A stretch of 64,000 bases of DNA from Metellina segmentata. Lineage: Eukaryota; Arthropoda; Arachnida; Araneae; Tetragnathidae. Below the pieces are notes generated by a model, which saw nothing but the letters and a program-made list of their open reading frames with translations, searched no databases and had not been told where the DNA came from. This document shows, piece by piece, positions 24,601 to 36,888 of this stretch. The stretch covers positions 54,248,509 to 54,312,508 of the forward strand of contig OX375882.1 in NCBI GenBank assembly GCA_947359465.1, in the 5' to 3' direction. Within the stretch, counting starts at the first letter, position 1. Each line of letters starts with the position of its first letter. A program made the translations under genes and the position numbers.

Positions 24601-27600
24601 CCGCAGATTTCAAATCCATTGAAATTTTTGTTCTGTGTTTAACGATACCGATTTTATAAAAACAAACAAATAAATGGCAGTCAAAAAATGTTTGCTTTGC
24701 TCCCCTCTGCTCGAATTGTTTGGTGCAGGAAATTAAATGTTACTGCTACAAGAGAAAAAATGGTCTCCAACTATTTGAGACCGCTATGACGACTGTCATG
24801 GAAATGGCGGCTCCAATAATTTTCGTTACACTCACAAACAATGCTCTCTAGGAAACCAAAGCTTTACCCATCTTCAAATTGTATTCTCTGATTATTTCTG
24901 TCAGCTGGACATCAACATATTTCTTTTATTTTTAGACCGTCTCTTGAAAGTATCTACAACATCATTAGAATGATCTGAGATCATATGATTTTTTTTTTTG
25001 TGATAATATTTTCATCACTTCTTACCACATTGTCAATCGAACCTCTTCCATTTTCTTGTAGAATTTTATCTGAAATCAAATTTATCCGTTTAGGAATTCT
25101 ATTTTTCATTTATGATTCTGTTGCACCTATTCCCTTTTCATGTAAAATTCCAATCAAATTAACAATTGTGAAACACCAACAAAATATACTCAAATTCCAC
25201 CAGAAAATGTTTCACAAAGTTTTAACACTACTGCTTCACCAATAGTATGTAATTTTGTCATTTTTCATTGCAAATTACCCTTTGCATTGATAGATTAAAA
25301 AATCTAGTATGATTCTAGATGGATTTGCTACTACAAATTTTTCAAACCAACTGGGTTTGGCTTGTGTGGTACATATTGCCTTAACTGTGTTGTGCCAGTA
25401 AAAGGTATCATCTGTTCATCAATACTGACCAAAGAAGATCTTGGGATTTTCAAACAGAATCAATCATTGACTGAACTTTCCATAGCTTATTTTCTCTCTC
25501 CACTTAAGAAACGTCATTGTCAAAAACAAATTTTAGGTTTGATCGGATAAAAAAGAACCTGTCCCCTCCTCATTGGATCAAAAATTAGGAGTACTGCTCT
25601 TCCAGAACATCTTTACATGGGGAAAACCCAATGTGCTCATGAGCAAGTCATAGCAAGAAAAGTTTTAACTTCAGATGCAGTTACAATAGGGGATTTCCCA
25701 TTTTTCTTCATCAAGGTTCTATTGGTGCAATCAGCAATGTTTGTGTACATATCATCATCTATGGTTTAAAAAGTATTTGTGTAGTTTATAATTACAAAAT
25801 GCTCCTCTGCATCTTGAATAAACTGTTGCATAACTGTGCATCTGGGATACTCTGAAATTTTCAAAGATCTCTTCCTTGAAAATGTTGTTTCATATTTTTT
25901 CTCTTTCACCTCTTTCTGTTGGGGTATATCTGTTATGCTATCTCCAACAACTGTTTCATCATCAGAATCGTTCACATCAGAAACTAGATCATTAAGTTCA
26001 TCAGGAACTGGATCATTAACTTCCTCATCACTGCATTCGTCAATGTCGATGTCAGCTAAATCTACACTTGCAATTATAACTAATGCTTCCAATCCTAAAA
26101 ATATTAAAACATACATATACATGGCTTTACCTACACATCACAGATAACTGAGTTTTAACCACTTCATGTTTCTTAAAGGCTCTCAGGTTTACAGAGTGGT
26201 AGATCAGTAGATGCTTCAGTTTGCAATTCCCATTTGCATTGCCACAGAAAAAATGAGTTAGATTGTTCTTCATTGACTTGTGCCCTGGCAATGCCTTCTC
26301 CTCTTGCGTAATATAGGTCCTTTTAAGCATTTTCTTCCGAAACAGTTCTGTTTCATCAAAATTAAAACCGTGTTGGGGGAACAAAACCCTCAGCCTCCAC
26401 AAACCCTGTAACAAAATCATTGTCAGCATCTTTATCAGCACTGGCTCAATCTCATGCCCCACAACACTGAATGGCAGTCCTCTTCATAAAATTATCAAAC
26501 TAGCCATGGCTGGCTTTAAACACTTCACTTTCTTGGCTCATTCCTGCCTTTTTTTCAAAAGATCGGCATGTATCAGTTTTGTATTTTCGCAAATCATTGC
26601 CTGCAATACGCTATCACCAGCACGTTGTTTTTCTGTTATCCAGATAAAAAGCAATTTCTCGATCAAAAGCACATTTAATGACAATTGTAGTAATTTAAAT
26701 AATCGTTAGCACATTTAATGACATCTTGGTTTTTTACAATCGCAGATACCTCCGTTCTCTGCATACAGTATGCCAAGTCCCAGATATGCATACCACCTTC
26801 ATACTTTTCAATAACTTTTTTCACCTTCCATGGTGATGTAACCATTATTTTCTTTGTTGCTTGGCTCTTCTCATTAACTTTTTTAGAAATCATGGTTTAA
26901 GAATCTACAAAAAATTAATGCGAAATAACAAAATAACGTGAAAATTCCCAGAGTTATAGTGCTGTTGTTTGATGTATGGTAGAAACAGTGGTACTGATGC
27001 TCGTGGGCAGTCGTTGCATAAATGTCACATATTACCCCCCCCCCACCCGCCGCATGCGAGTCGTATAGCAAACAAAAGGTTTCGCATCCAAACAGTACGT
27101 ATATCAAGTTGTGCTTACTCCAAAGCGGACTTATACTGAGGTACCACTGGAGTAAACTGGATATACATGAGGTACCTATTCTTAACTCTAATATTTATCT
27201 GCAGACACCAACTTAAAGTCACATTTCAGTTTGTAAGATTAAATACCAAAATATTCCTATGACATGCAGGGTGAATGTATTTTAAACTGCAGAAAAAATA
27301 TAAATAATGTTTTATAAAAACTAATGGAATTTAGAAATGCGATATAAAATTATGTATTACCTGTGCTTCTCTTTCTGAAGTACCTTTGCGAGATACGTTT
27401 TTAGCTTTATCTCCATATCTTTCTAGCTGTTTATGATATCCCGCCAATACATCATTATCTTCTTTTTCTGGTTCTTTAAAGAAAGGATGAAAGACACTAT
27501 AAATTTTCTTTAGTTTAGAAACTAGTCATTCAGACATAATTTGGGGAAGTAATATAATAAAAAAGAAAATTATAATAAATTTAATTCAAAATGAGAAGAA

Positions 27601-30600
27601 TTTAGGAATGGAAACAAAACGTTTTGTCAACAGAAATTAAATGTTGCTAAAAATATAAAAAACACCTTCCCTCTGGGAATCACCAGCTCTTTGTCAGGGA
27701 AAGAGCAAACAAATCTGTAACTTTAGTTTCACTGTGAAGGAAATTGGACTGCCTTAAACTTTTCTTGTTGATTCACAGTCAGAGATTTTCTCTCTCTCTA
27801 CTCATTCCACAACAGTGATTCGACACATGTAGAAGAGACAAAACAAAAAAATTACGAACTCAACTGTGCTGGTTGGACAGTCCTCTTCCAATGTATACCT
27901 AGCCATTGTGACATTTCCGGTAATGAGAAGGCAGAAGGCTAAACATGGATTGAACCTCCCACAGCCTCTTATTGACTTACCATACAACCAGGCATTTTCC
28001 ATCATTATAAGATCAGCAGGGAGATACATATTCAAAACTCAAGAGACTGATGCTAAGGATAAAATCTGGGAAAGCCTTCTATGCAATCCGGTCCCAATGG
28101 ATCTCCCTAGACAGACCTTTGTAGCCAACTTCAGAATTTTAAACGAACATGACTATCTCCAACGGATTGGTGTGAAAGACATTCCTGACTGTCCTCTGTG
28201 TTCCAATGGAGAGACTATGAATTTTAGCCACTTGACAATTTGTACTACTTGACAACTACGTTTCAAAGGCTAGTCTATTGGGCTGGACGAAGGGAAATGG
28301 TCAATACGACTCATTCCTCGATGTAATTAAAACAAAAATCTTTCAGATCTATCTTTATGCAACACAGAATTTGTTTCACGGAAAATGACGTGTCAAAAGA
28401 GAAAAAATTAAAATCTTGCACTCAGTTATTCCAAACAGGGAGAGTCACCAACATCCATGGACATACAAGCCTGGAACCTACTGTTAGACAAATGCTATAA
28501 TGACATTTCCAGCTAGGCTGCAGTTGAATAGTCTTTCTCAATCCTGGTTTTGGGATCAATAACGGTTCTGATTTGAATGTAATATTTAAGAATCCACTTT
28601 ATGCTGTAGGCCCTGGTCTATTTGGCTCTCATGTAGCAAAAAACTGGCAACAGCAACAAATCAAACCAAATAAATATACCTTTAATGTTTATCCCTATTT
28701 AGCACTTAAAATATAGGCTCTTAAATTAATAGAGCAGTTGAATTGAAAAATTAAGAGAAATATATCTTGGTAGGTTTAAAAACGAAACTTTATTGAAAAG
28801 GTGGATATTACTCAAGGTGTTATATTTTAGAGGTCTCTTAACTTTCTAAATTAACATTATCTTGCATAAGAATATGACAAAAATCAAAACTGCAGAAATT
28901 GTGTTTACTTTTGGGCTATTAAAACTTGTTCTTTTCCTTGAAATTCCAGTCCATCAAAAATAAAATTGAATTTATGCTACTGTAAGCAAGCAATATTATT
29001 AAAAATAAAGTACAATATTGTTTCCAATTTAAACCAGGCAAAGTAATTATAATAATGAAATGATATTGCAAGCTGATTCTTCCCTCTTTAATGTTAAAAA
29101 CTTGGTAAAATATTTACCTTCTACAACAGCAACTTCAGGAACATCAGGTTTCGTTTGCTTTTTCTTACTCAACTCCCTCTTCAATTCTTTGATTTGTTTT
29201 TGAATTTCTTTCCTATAACATGGATCAAAGGACAATCAATAAGACACTTTTTCATTTCAATTCAGGACTTGAAATAAAATAATTTAAAATGCAGCTATCT
29301 TTTTTTTTAATTGTGTAGATGTATATTAAAGTTGACCATTAAAATATTCAACTAAACATATTTGTTATAAGCTGCAGAAAATGTGCGAAAAGGAAAACAG
29401 AAAATTAAAAATATTTTGCAATTAAAAATATTGATACTATAACATCTTTGTGCCAGCTGCCTCACTCAAGTGGCCAGCTGCATCCCAAGTGTATTTCAAA
29501 GATTCCTGTGTGCTCAAGAGCTTTGATGATGATCCCACCCACGCATGACAAAGGAAATCAGCTGTTAAGCGGAGTCCGTCTGGTTATGACGTCTCCGAAA
29601 CAACTAGTATTTTTTTATATAAGCATTTGTAATGCTAGAACAGCTTCCAATATATATCCCATGTATTGTTTCGTATGTGTTTGTGCTTATAATAAATGTT
29701 AAAATTAGTATCCTAAAAAGTTTGGATTAATTCAACACAATACTTAGAATGCATTTTTGTATTTTATTAGGGGCCCATTATCTAACCAGGTACAGGGCCT
29801 GGAATGCAGACATAGCGATCATATCCAGGCATTGTTCCCACACCATTGACTGCAAAAAATTCAAGGACTTTACAAAGCCCCAAATTATTTTTCAAGGACC
29901 TGAAATTTTTTATAACGACCTAAACAAGGTATATGCAAAAACTGTCAATTAAAAAGAAAAATGTGAGAAAAAAAAACAACAATTCTTTTACCCCATTTTC
30001 TTCACACCTTCAACTGTGGTTAGTCTGATATATATCATGTGGTGTCAAAGCACGTAACTCCATCTTTATTCAGAATGATGCTCAATTGGCGCACCTGCCG
30101 TGAAGGAAGCTAGTTGACAAGTTTTAATGCAAGACAAAATTGCACAATTTTGTACTAGTCAAAAAAAAAAAAAATTAGTTCTTTCAATGACTTTTTACTA
30201 AGTTCGGTAATTTTCAAGGGCCCCTAGTTCGGAAAAATAAATTCAAGGATTTTTCAAGGCCAATGGGAACCCTGCCAGGTATTTAGGTACAGCAGGTCTT
30301 TTAGAAACTATTTTCACAGGAAGCTTACATATTTAAATGTTGGAATCCACATTAAAAGTTGAATATATTGCTATTTAATCTTCCTAAAAAAATATTTAAG
30401 GAGTTGATAATAATTAAAAATTATGATATAAATTTTAATAGCCAAAACAGAAACTGTAAACAGTAAGGACCTTTAAGAGAAAGAAAAAAAATAAAACTTT
30501 AGAGAAATTAAAAAAAAAAAATAAGTGATATTTAACTTTTTAGAAAATGAATAAAGGAATTTAATTGATTTGATGAATCAAAGGATAATAAGAGAAACTT

Positions 30601-33600
30601 ATATGTATTATATGCATTTTTTCACATAAAAATTAGCCACATTGTAATCAAGTTTAATTTCTACCTTTTATCATCTTTATCATCCTTTTTTTCATCTTTG
30701 GTAGCTAGATCTTCCTTTGGATGTTCTTTATCAGCACTTGCTTTTTCAAATTTTTTGCGTATATTATCAAGGGCAACAGAATCAGAATTATTGGAATTAA
30801 TATCACTAGCTATAGCAGGAACTGAACTGAGTTTGGGATCATCAATTAAATCATGGCTACTTTTACTATGACCTTTGTAAGCCTAGGAACAAAGGGAAAA
30901 TACGTACGTTAATAAATCTCCAAATGGTTTGAATTGTTTAAATGTTAAAGTAACTTCTGTATTCATTGAAAATTAATAGAATACAATAAACATAACAAAA
31001 ATATAAATGATAACTAACATTTTATTCTAAAAAATCTTAGAGTGGTTACACATACTCTATTAAAAAGTTGGATTTTAAATTCTCAAATATATTTAACCAT
31101 TTTGTGAGCATAAATTAAACTAGACAGTGTCGTCACTTTGGTGTAGTTAGACCAACACTGACTCTATACAAAGCCCACGTACAAATTCCTGCAGAGCCTG
31201 TGATGTCACAACTCAAAGTCCTATTGTGAGGCTACTTTTACGCGCTATGATATGAACAACAAATAGTTGAGACTAATGGAATTTTATGTATGTTAAAGCC
31301 CATGAAAGCCCACTACCATGTTAAAGCCCATGAAGAAGGGGAAAAAAAAATCACTTGAGTACCTTGGTCTGATGTATTACAGGATTTGTTATGCAGACAA
31401 CCTGGTTTGTAGGGAAACGTATAACAATATTCTGTGCCTACATATTTTTATTATTAATTGTTGAAATAACATTAATTATTCATTTCTTAAAGGTACATAT
31501 AAACCTTTTTTCTTTGTTTAACCCTATGAAATTGCTGTAGAGGTGCAATATACAAATTATAAAATAATCTAAAATTCAAAGTTGTCAATTGGACAAGTGT
31601 TTTTTAATTAGCAAAAGCATTATTATGTAAAACCAAGCTAATACTAAATGTCTAGAAACTATTTGTTAGAAATATGGTCATTATTCATGTAATAAAAAAG
31701 CTTGTACAGGATTGTCTTATATTTTCAATTACAAGAATGCTCTTTACATTTAAAAATAAAAGTAACCAACTACCAACACATACTTCATTCACAGCACTCA
31801 TTTCAATTTCATCTTCCTCTGCTTCTTCTCCAAAGGACAGCAGTTTAAAATTTCTGAAATTGAGTCAATTATAAGATGTAAATTTGAATGTGATTTTTAA
31901 AACAAGGCATATAAAGAGTTCTGAATTACATTAAAAATTATTCTGTTGCATTAGAAACAGAGAAGTAGGGTATACATAAACACCAAAGAGTTTTGGAAAT
32001 AAAACTATTTTGATATTATTATAAATAGCAGTTGGTAACATATTTCATAAAAGCAACTTGACTTTATCCATTATTATATTAGACCATTATATTAGACGAG
32101 AAGTTGCATGCTATCAGCATATTTAATAGTGTATGTACAGCACATGAATTAAAAAAATAAGACTAAAATTCATTTTTAGTTAAACAAAAAAATAAATATA
32201 AGTTATGATTATTTTCGGATATAACTTCTGAAATAAGACTGAGAAGATCAGAAAAATGTTCAATATAGATAAATACGTATATACTTTTTTAATTTTTCCT
32301 TTGGCTTTTCTGATACAGATTCTTTGACTTCATTTAAAACCCGGGGTACAATATCTGGGAATGGATTAGATAGAACCTATAGAATATAATTTAAATTATT
32401 TCAGCAAAAAGAAAATCAGTACTAAAACAACAAAATACAAATGGAAATACTGCAAAATACAATGTGAAGTTAATTAGAATTATTTTCTACGGCAAAATAT
32501 ACAAAAATAATAGTAAATCAAGAAAAAAGATTAAAATAAATTTTTATAAAAATTACTTTTTTAAACAAAATTTTAAGTATATTAAGCTTACGTTAGCCAT
32601 AAACAATCAGGACATAGTGAAAAAAAGATCAAATGATCAAGTTTACCAACAAGCTATCTCATCTATAACACAATTAGTTTTAACAAGAATATACCTCAGT
32701 TGAAATAATGCTATGAGGGTAGATTGGTTTATCATCTCTATCGACAAGTCCATCTTCAAGTTTCAACATATTATAAACTGTATTACCAGTAACCTGAAAT
32801 AGAAAGGTTTTAGATCAAATGATAACTATTCATGATAACCCTGTCACAAATATAAGAAATTATCATTAAAAGTAAAAAAAATTAAAATTTAGTTCATACA
32901 GTGCTGGCAATTTGCTTATTTTGCTTTTAAACTTAAAAATGTTTATTTGCTTTTAGACAACCTAAGCCTAAAGGAGATGAATAAAATAGTAGGATAAATT
33001 TTAAGTTTTTGTACAATGTTATATGTTGTACCACCCCATTCAAAAATTTTGGTTAAAGATCAAACAATTGAAATTCAGCATGGCCCTGATTAAATTACAT
33101 TTTTACTTTTCAGAAGTCTTCATCAAATTTGACACAAAACATTTACGATTTTACAGCACTTATTATTTTAAAACAGTAATAATTATAAATATCATTAATA
33201 GAATGAACAAATGCAACTTTAAAAATCTTATCTTGGTAATTTGTTTGAACAAATAAATATACAAATTTTGGAATGTTGAAATTTAAACTGGAGTATTTTA
33301 TTTATGTTGATTAGCTTAGAAAAGATAATGGCTTTCCTCTCTTTAGAAAACAATATATAAGTATTCGTCAAGGTACCCAATTCAATTTATAAAATTTCAG
33401 TTTTTATTACTTCGATTCATTAATTTTTGAAACACAATCAACAGTTTCTTCAAAATATATTATTACTATTTTTTATATTTTGAATGGTAAACTTGGTATT
33501 TCAAGTATTAACTTACCAAAAAGTAAAGTATTGGTGTGCTAATTTAAAGTTACATTTCTTGAAAATATCAGTTTTTGACTTTAATAATAATAAGGTTTTT

Positions 33601-36520
33601 CTTCTTCTAAAATCTTTTAAAATGTCAGTGAAAATGAAAACATAAATTTAAATAAACTCAACTTTGAATAATGATACGTAATTCATTACTAATTTCAAAA
33701 ATGTCTTACCTTCCCAAAAATTGTGTTTTTATTTTGCAATTCAGGTGTAGCAGCAAGAGTGAAAAAGAATTGGCTCGTATTATCATCTTTACCAGAATTT
33801 GCAAGTGCAACCAGTCCTCGACGAACAAATCGCAGGCGAGAATGAAATTCATCCTATAAAAATTCAGATTTAATTATTTATAAGTTTAAATGTAATTTTT
33901 ACATTTTGTTTCAATAATATTAAAATACCTTAAAAGGATGTCCATAAATTGATTCACCACCAGTCCCATCTCCATTTGGATCACCACCTTGGACAATAAA
34001 GCCTTTTATAAGGCGATGAAATGTTGTACCATTATAATAGCCTTCTAGGCATAGTTGTACAAAATTTCGACAAGCTTTAGGGGTTTCTTTTGACCACAAT
34101 TCAATATCTATATCTCCAACAGTTGTATGTAATAAAACCTAAAATAAATGAAAAAATTATAACATGATTACTTTTAAAGCATAGAACATGACATTCAAAA
34201 TGGAAGTTAACAAAATTAAATTTTAAGTGTTTTATCTGGTACAATGCATTAAGATATATAATCTTGATCATGACTAGGAAATATAGTTTCAATATGTTCA
34301 AATAATTTCTATCACAGCCTTACATTTTTGGGTTGGACTAAAAAATATACCATCAAAAATAATTTTGAAATACAGAAAAGGCCTTTTATCATTTGTCAGT
34401 TTGATGATAGGCTGGTACCACTTGAGTTTTACCGATTGCTCATTTGAAATCTTAAAGGTACTTTAAAGCAACTGAGAAAGGAGAAGTTACAGCTTATGAA
34501 TTTCACATACATCATAAAAAAATAGAAACAATCAATGGGATTTATTGCTTTGATGTAACATTATGAATGAAGAGCACTTTTAAAACATAGTTCATGAATA
34601 AAGAACTTTTTGCTTTAGTAACAAGGTTGTTGACCTACAACCAATGCATTCCACAGTTTCGTTCTGAATGGAAGCAGACCCCTCCGTACAGGGTTACTGA
34701 AAATTCACAGCGGATTAGCCAATGGCTAGGGAGAGCCTTTAAATTGAAACTTTAGAAGGAGGGCCCTAGGACTCACTGTCCGAAAATGCCCTCGTCTGTC
34801 TGGGATGGGCGAGACAGTGAGTGGACGAGGTCGACCCGCGGTTAGGAGTGCGACGATTAAGTGGTCCGGCTCATTAATATCAATCAACTTAAGTTATAAG
34901 TTTGAGCCGGAAAAGTTTTCTTCATAGATTTGAGTCGACAGGATGCTTCAGAGCGCACATATCCAGGCATCTACAAGGAGCCTGTCAAAATTGCAGGCTG
35001 CCATCACTTCCTTGTTAATCCGGTGCCTTGGGTGAAACCGGCACCATCATCTTTGGAGTTTTGCAGACCCTTGCCTTCCACCAGATAGTCTTCCTTCATT
35101 AGCATACAGATATTAGCCTAGGGCAGCGGTCCCGACACTGCTAGTTTCCATGTGGCACCTAAGGAGGTTCCTATCGCTACTTGACGGTAGAAACGGCAGC
35201 TTTGCCCTGAGCCAATATCTACGGCCCGAACTGGTAGCTTGCGGGCCATGGCGGTTCTACCATGTAAGTGACACATTCCTCCTAAGTGGATAGACCCACG
35301 ATCCGCGGAGTTATGGAGTCTCTTTAGTATCTTCTGTCGGAGCCGCAGTCCGAATGGAGGGGGCCGCCAATCTTCACTCTTTGGAACCATCAAATCATCA
35401 ACCAAGGGACTCCAAGCATTGTCTACGTAAACTGGTAATCAAGTTACTGTTACTTGGTTGAGGATGCACACTGCCCCAAGTGTGCAGAGCCCTTCCACCG
35501 ATCCTTTAGCCTGGATCTAGGGTCTTAGACCCATCATCTTTCTATCATCCCTTCGAACAGTCTTTCTGTACATTAAAGGCTACCACCAACCTTCCGTCCA
35601 GGTGACCCACAGCTACTTTCCCAACAGACAGTAGCGTGTACATCTCCATATAAAGATGTATTATGTCTAGTCAGCATTTGGTACAAGTACCGCACAGAAA
35701 GTACAATTTGGCTACATCAAAACACAAGTGGCCACCTAGAGTTATACATTTTCACAACTTCTAGTACAAGACTATCAGTTGCTAGGCACAGTAAAAACGA
35801 CATTTTCGTAACTTATAGTACGTAACTGTCATTAGTTACTGGTGAAAGGAATACATGAAAATGAAGTGTTAACAGACTAGTACTGCAGTAGCAAGTCTGG
35901 AGTTTGCATCGAGAAAGGGTCGCCGCAGACTTCCAGCACAGGTGCTTTCGATTGGTCAATTCTTAAGTTTGGTAGGTATTAAAAATTTACTTTTTGAATA
36001 AATAATTTCTTTTGCCAAAAGAATGGAAGATGCTAATTTTATTTTGAGACCCCATTAATTACTATAGGGTCAGGTGGGGTAAAAAAGATAAAAATCTTAC
36101 CTATTTTTCTAATGAATTCTATGCATAAATTTAGTTGACAGTTTCCCAGGTAACTACAACCCACATGACTGGATCAAAACAAGAGGCCACCAGAATATAG
36201 ATGTTAACATTAACCCCAAATATTTTTTATTGAAAAGCTTTCAAAGAACTTAAATATAATGTTGTGAGTTTTGCTTTACACTTTCACATGGTTTGCAATT
36301 AATGAGGTTGCATGGACTACCCACTTTTTAAAACTTGCAGTAATTCCTCTTTCTATCTTTGAGAACTAAATGGATTATCTGGAATTCTTTGTCAAAACAT
36401 TTGTGTCAATACCAACACGATCTCATTTACAAACATTCAATTCTCAAAATGTGAAATAAAGCAGACAGAAAGGATTACCTTTCCGGTAGTCGGCGGTTCT
36501 TGAATATAAATATTACTCAT
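21652..36520 (-). CDS. CWC27: Spliceosome-associated cyclophilin CWC27 homolog, complete
   Basis: Eleven minus-strand exons join in phase: 36520-36479, 34138-33929, 33853-33710, 32793-32695, 32376-32285, 31853-31784, 30882-30665, 29212-29118, 27473-27361, 22404-22292 and 21796-21652 (TGA at 21654-21652). The 446-aa product compares with 472 aa in human. It starts [10 protein letters not shown], as CWC27 proteins do. Residues 14-165 are the cyclophilin fold (FHR at 54-56, GFIVQGGD at 60-67, SQFFFTL at 111-117). The position of the catalytic Trp is Glu122, as in human CWC27, and the position of the usual active-site His is Asn127, so isomerase activity is unlikely. The C-terminal half is Lys/Glu-rich, with [19 protein letters not shown] and SDPRNP motifs typical of the family. 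CWC27 is known from activated spliceosomes, where it partners CWC22. Introns 1, 9 and 10 hold repeats; the reading frame is intact. Confidence 0.97.
22490..22650. repeat. AT-rich tandem repeat
   Basis: Imperfect units of about 25-30 bp built from AAAAGTTAATAAAAAATAAATTT and ACTAATAAATT words repeat five to six times. They are a local minisatellite in CWC27 intron 10. Confidence 0.65.
23120..24141 (-). mobile_element. hAT transposon relic with C-terminal transposase
   Basis: The terminal inverted repeats are CAGGGATGGGCAAACT at the left and AGTTTGCCCATCCCTG at the right, followed inward on both sides by a CGCGGGCC block. The flanking 8-bp duplication is CATTAGAC / CATTTGAC (7 of 8 identical). 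It contains the transposase pseudogene at 23262-24065 and lies in CWC27 intron 10. At 1.02 kb, the 5' half of the original element has been lost. Confidence 0.88.
23262..24065 (-). pseudogene. hAT transposase pseudogene (C-terminal 260 residues)
   Basis: The frame shows [52 protein letters not shown] and then, after a small frameshift near 23765, [12 protein letters not shown]. The hAT dimerisation region [20 protein letters not shown] follows. This is the hAT branch related to domesticated vertebrate genes such as GTF2IRD2 and SCAND3. In-frame stops occur after ELIEL and after FASS, so it is dead but fairly recent. Confidence 0.85.
24189..24864. mobile_element. Short DNA element with AAGCTTTGGTTTCC ends
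   Basis: The left end AAGCTTTGGTTTCC has its complement GGAAACCAAAGCTT at the right. The left flank makes TTAA with the element's first bases and the right flank is TTTA, so a TTAA target is possible but not proven. The interior carries the shared module (TTTCAACGGATTTCAAATC) in both orientations, at about 24418-24490 and 24585-24655. There is no coding content. Confidence 0.45.
24865..26122 (-). pseudogene. piggyBac transposase pseudogene
   Basis: Reading the minus strand downward: an acidic N-terminal region ([20 protein letters not shown]), then [23 protein letters not shown], the catalytic-core motif [11 protein letters not shown]...[16 protein letters not shown], then [23 protein letters not shown], and [12 protein letters not shown] near 24900. 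This order is that of PGBD-type piggyBac transposases. Many stops and frameshifts are present. Element termini (CCC...TTAA) were not found. It abuts the Tigger pseudogene at 26127 in the same orientation. Confidence 0.85.
26127..26893 (-). pseudogene. Tigger/pogo transposase pseudogene, truncated
   Basis: It starts with a CENP-B/Tigger N-terminal helix-turn-helix region ([20 protein letters not shown]). [17 protein letters not shown]...FDNFMKRT and ADNDFV then appear, followed by the first catalytic motif FNFDETELF and [16 protein letters not shown]. Frameshifts and stops interrupt it between about 26460 and 26675. Homology ends near KTQLSVM at 26130, where piggyBac sequence begins. A pogo-like terminus CAGTGGTACCTCAGTATAAG lies upstream, ending at 27149, so the relic's 5' end is probably there. 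Confidence 0.85.
27700..28560 (+). mobile_element. Non-LTR retrotransposon 3' remnant
   Basis: It contains the end of a non-LTR retrotransposon ORF2. An RNase H motif [14 protein letters not shown] is at about 27890-27935. After a frameshift, a 128-codon frame (27866-28252) ends with DYLQRIGV...[19 protein letters not shown], the Cys/His C-terminal signature of jockey/R1-like elements. It is 5'-truncated and broken. It lies in CWC27 intron 9, antisense to the gene. Confidence 0.75.
29826..30274. mobile_element. hAT-like MITE (CAGGGTTCCCA ends)
   Basis: The right end is the complement of CAGGGTTCCCATTGGCCTTG, with AAAAATCCTTGAATTT inside it. The left end is a decayed CAGGCATTGTTCCCACACC followed by AAAATTCAAGGACTTT. 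Flanking duplication could not be seen. This belongs to a widespread class of short hAT derivatives. It lies in CWC27 intron 8. Confidence 0.55.
34620..35960. other. GC-rich hairpin-dense island of unknown class
   Basis: About 1.3 kb of near-balanced base composition sits in AT-rich CWC27 intron 1. It holds several perfect inverted repeats: TAGCCA-A-TGGCTA (34718-34730), ACTCACTGTC/GACAGTGAGT (34771-34780 and 34813-34822), CCTCGTC/GACGAGG (34790-34796 and 34824-34830), CCGGCTCA/TGAGCCGG (34866-34873 and 34913-34920), AGCCTG/CAGGCT (34979-34999) and GGTGCC/GGCACC (35022-35045). A 95-codon minus-strand frame (35118-35405) has no recognisable family. No rRNA, tRNA or transposase match was recognised. 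It could be the end of a retrotransposon or a structured RNA. Confidence 0.5.
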
Positions 36521-36888
36521 TTTTAAGTAATAAGCTGTTAATAGGAATTCTAGGATTGGAATCAGAACAGAAACCTCTGGTCTTTGTTCGAAAGTAGTTG
36601 CGATATTTTCTCGTTACACTACTGCGATTGCTATCGTTATTAATTCTCAGATTCAATTTCCCTCATAAAGGGAGAATAAACAAATCTGATGAAAACACAA
36701 CAAATATTCTAATTGCCACCGAAAATCAAAATATCGATCAAAATTAGAAACCAAAAATATTAAAGACGTTAAAAGGTATTTTTTGCTTTTAGAATTATTG
36801 TGTTTTGTCCATAAAAAAATACATTCGCCCTAAATTTCAATAATTAAATATCAGAGTAGTATTCTTAAACTAAATTCAACTTGCCGTG

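Noticed and set aside
34771..34830. HDV-like ribozyme
   Set aside because: The interleaved stems fit P1/P2, but there is no room for a P4 helix or a catalytic-C junction between the 3' strands.
34620..35960. rRNA fragment
   Set aside because: The GC-rich composition suggested it, but no conserved 18S, 28S or 5S blocks could be recognised on either strand.
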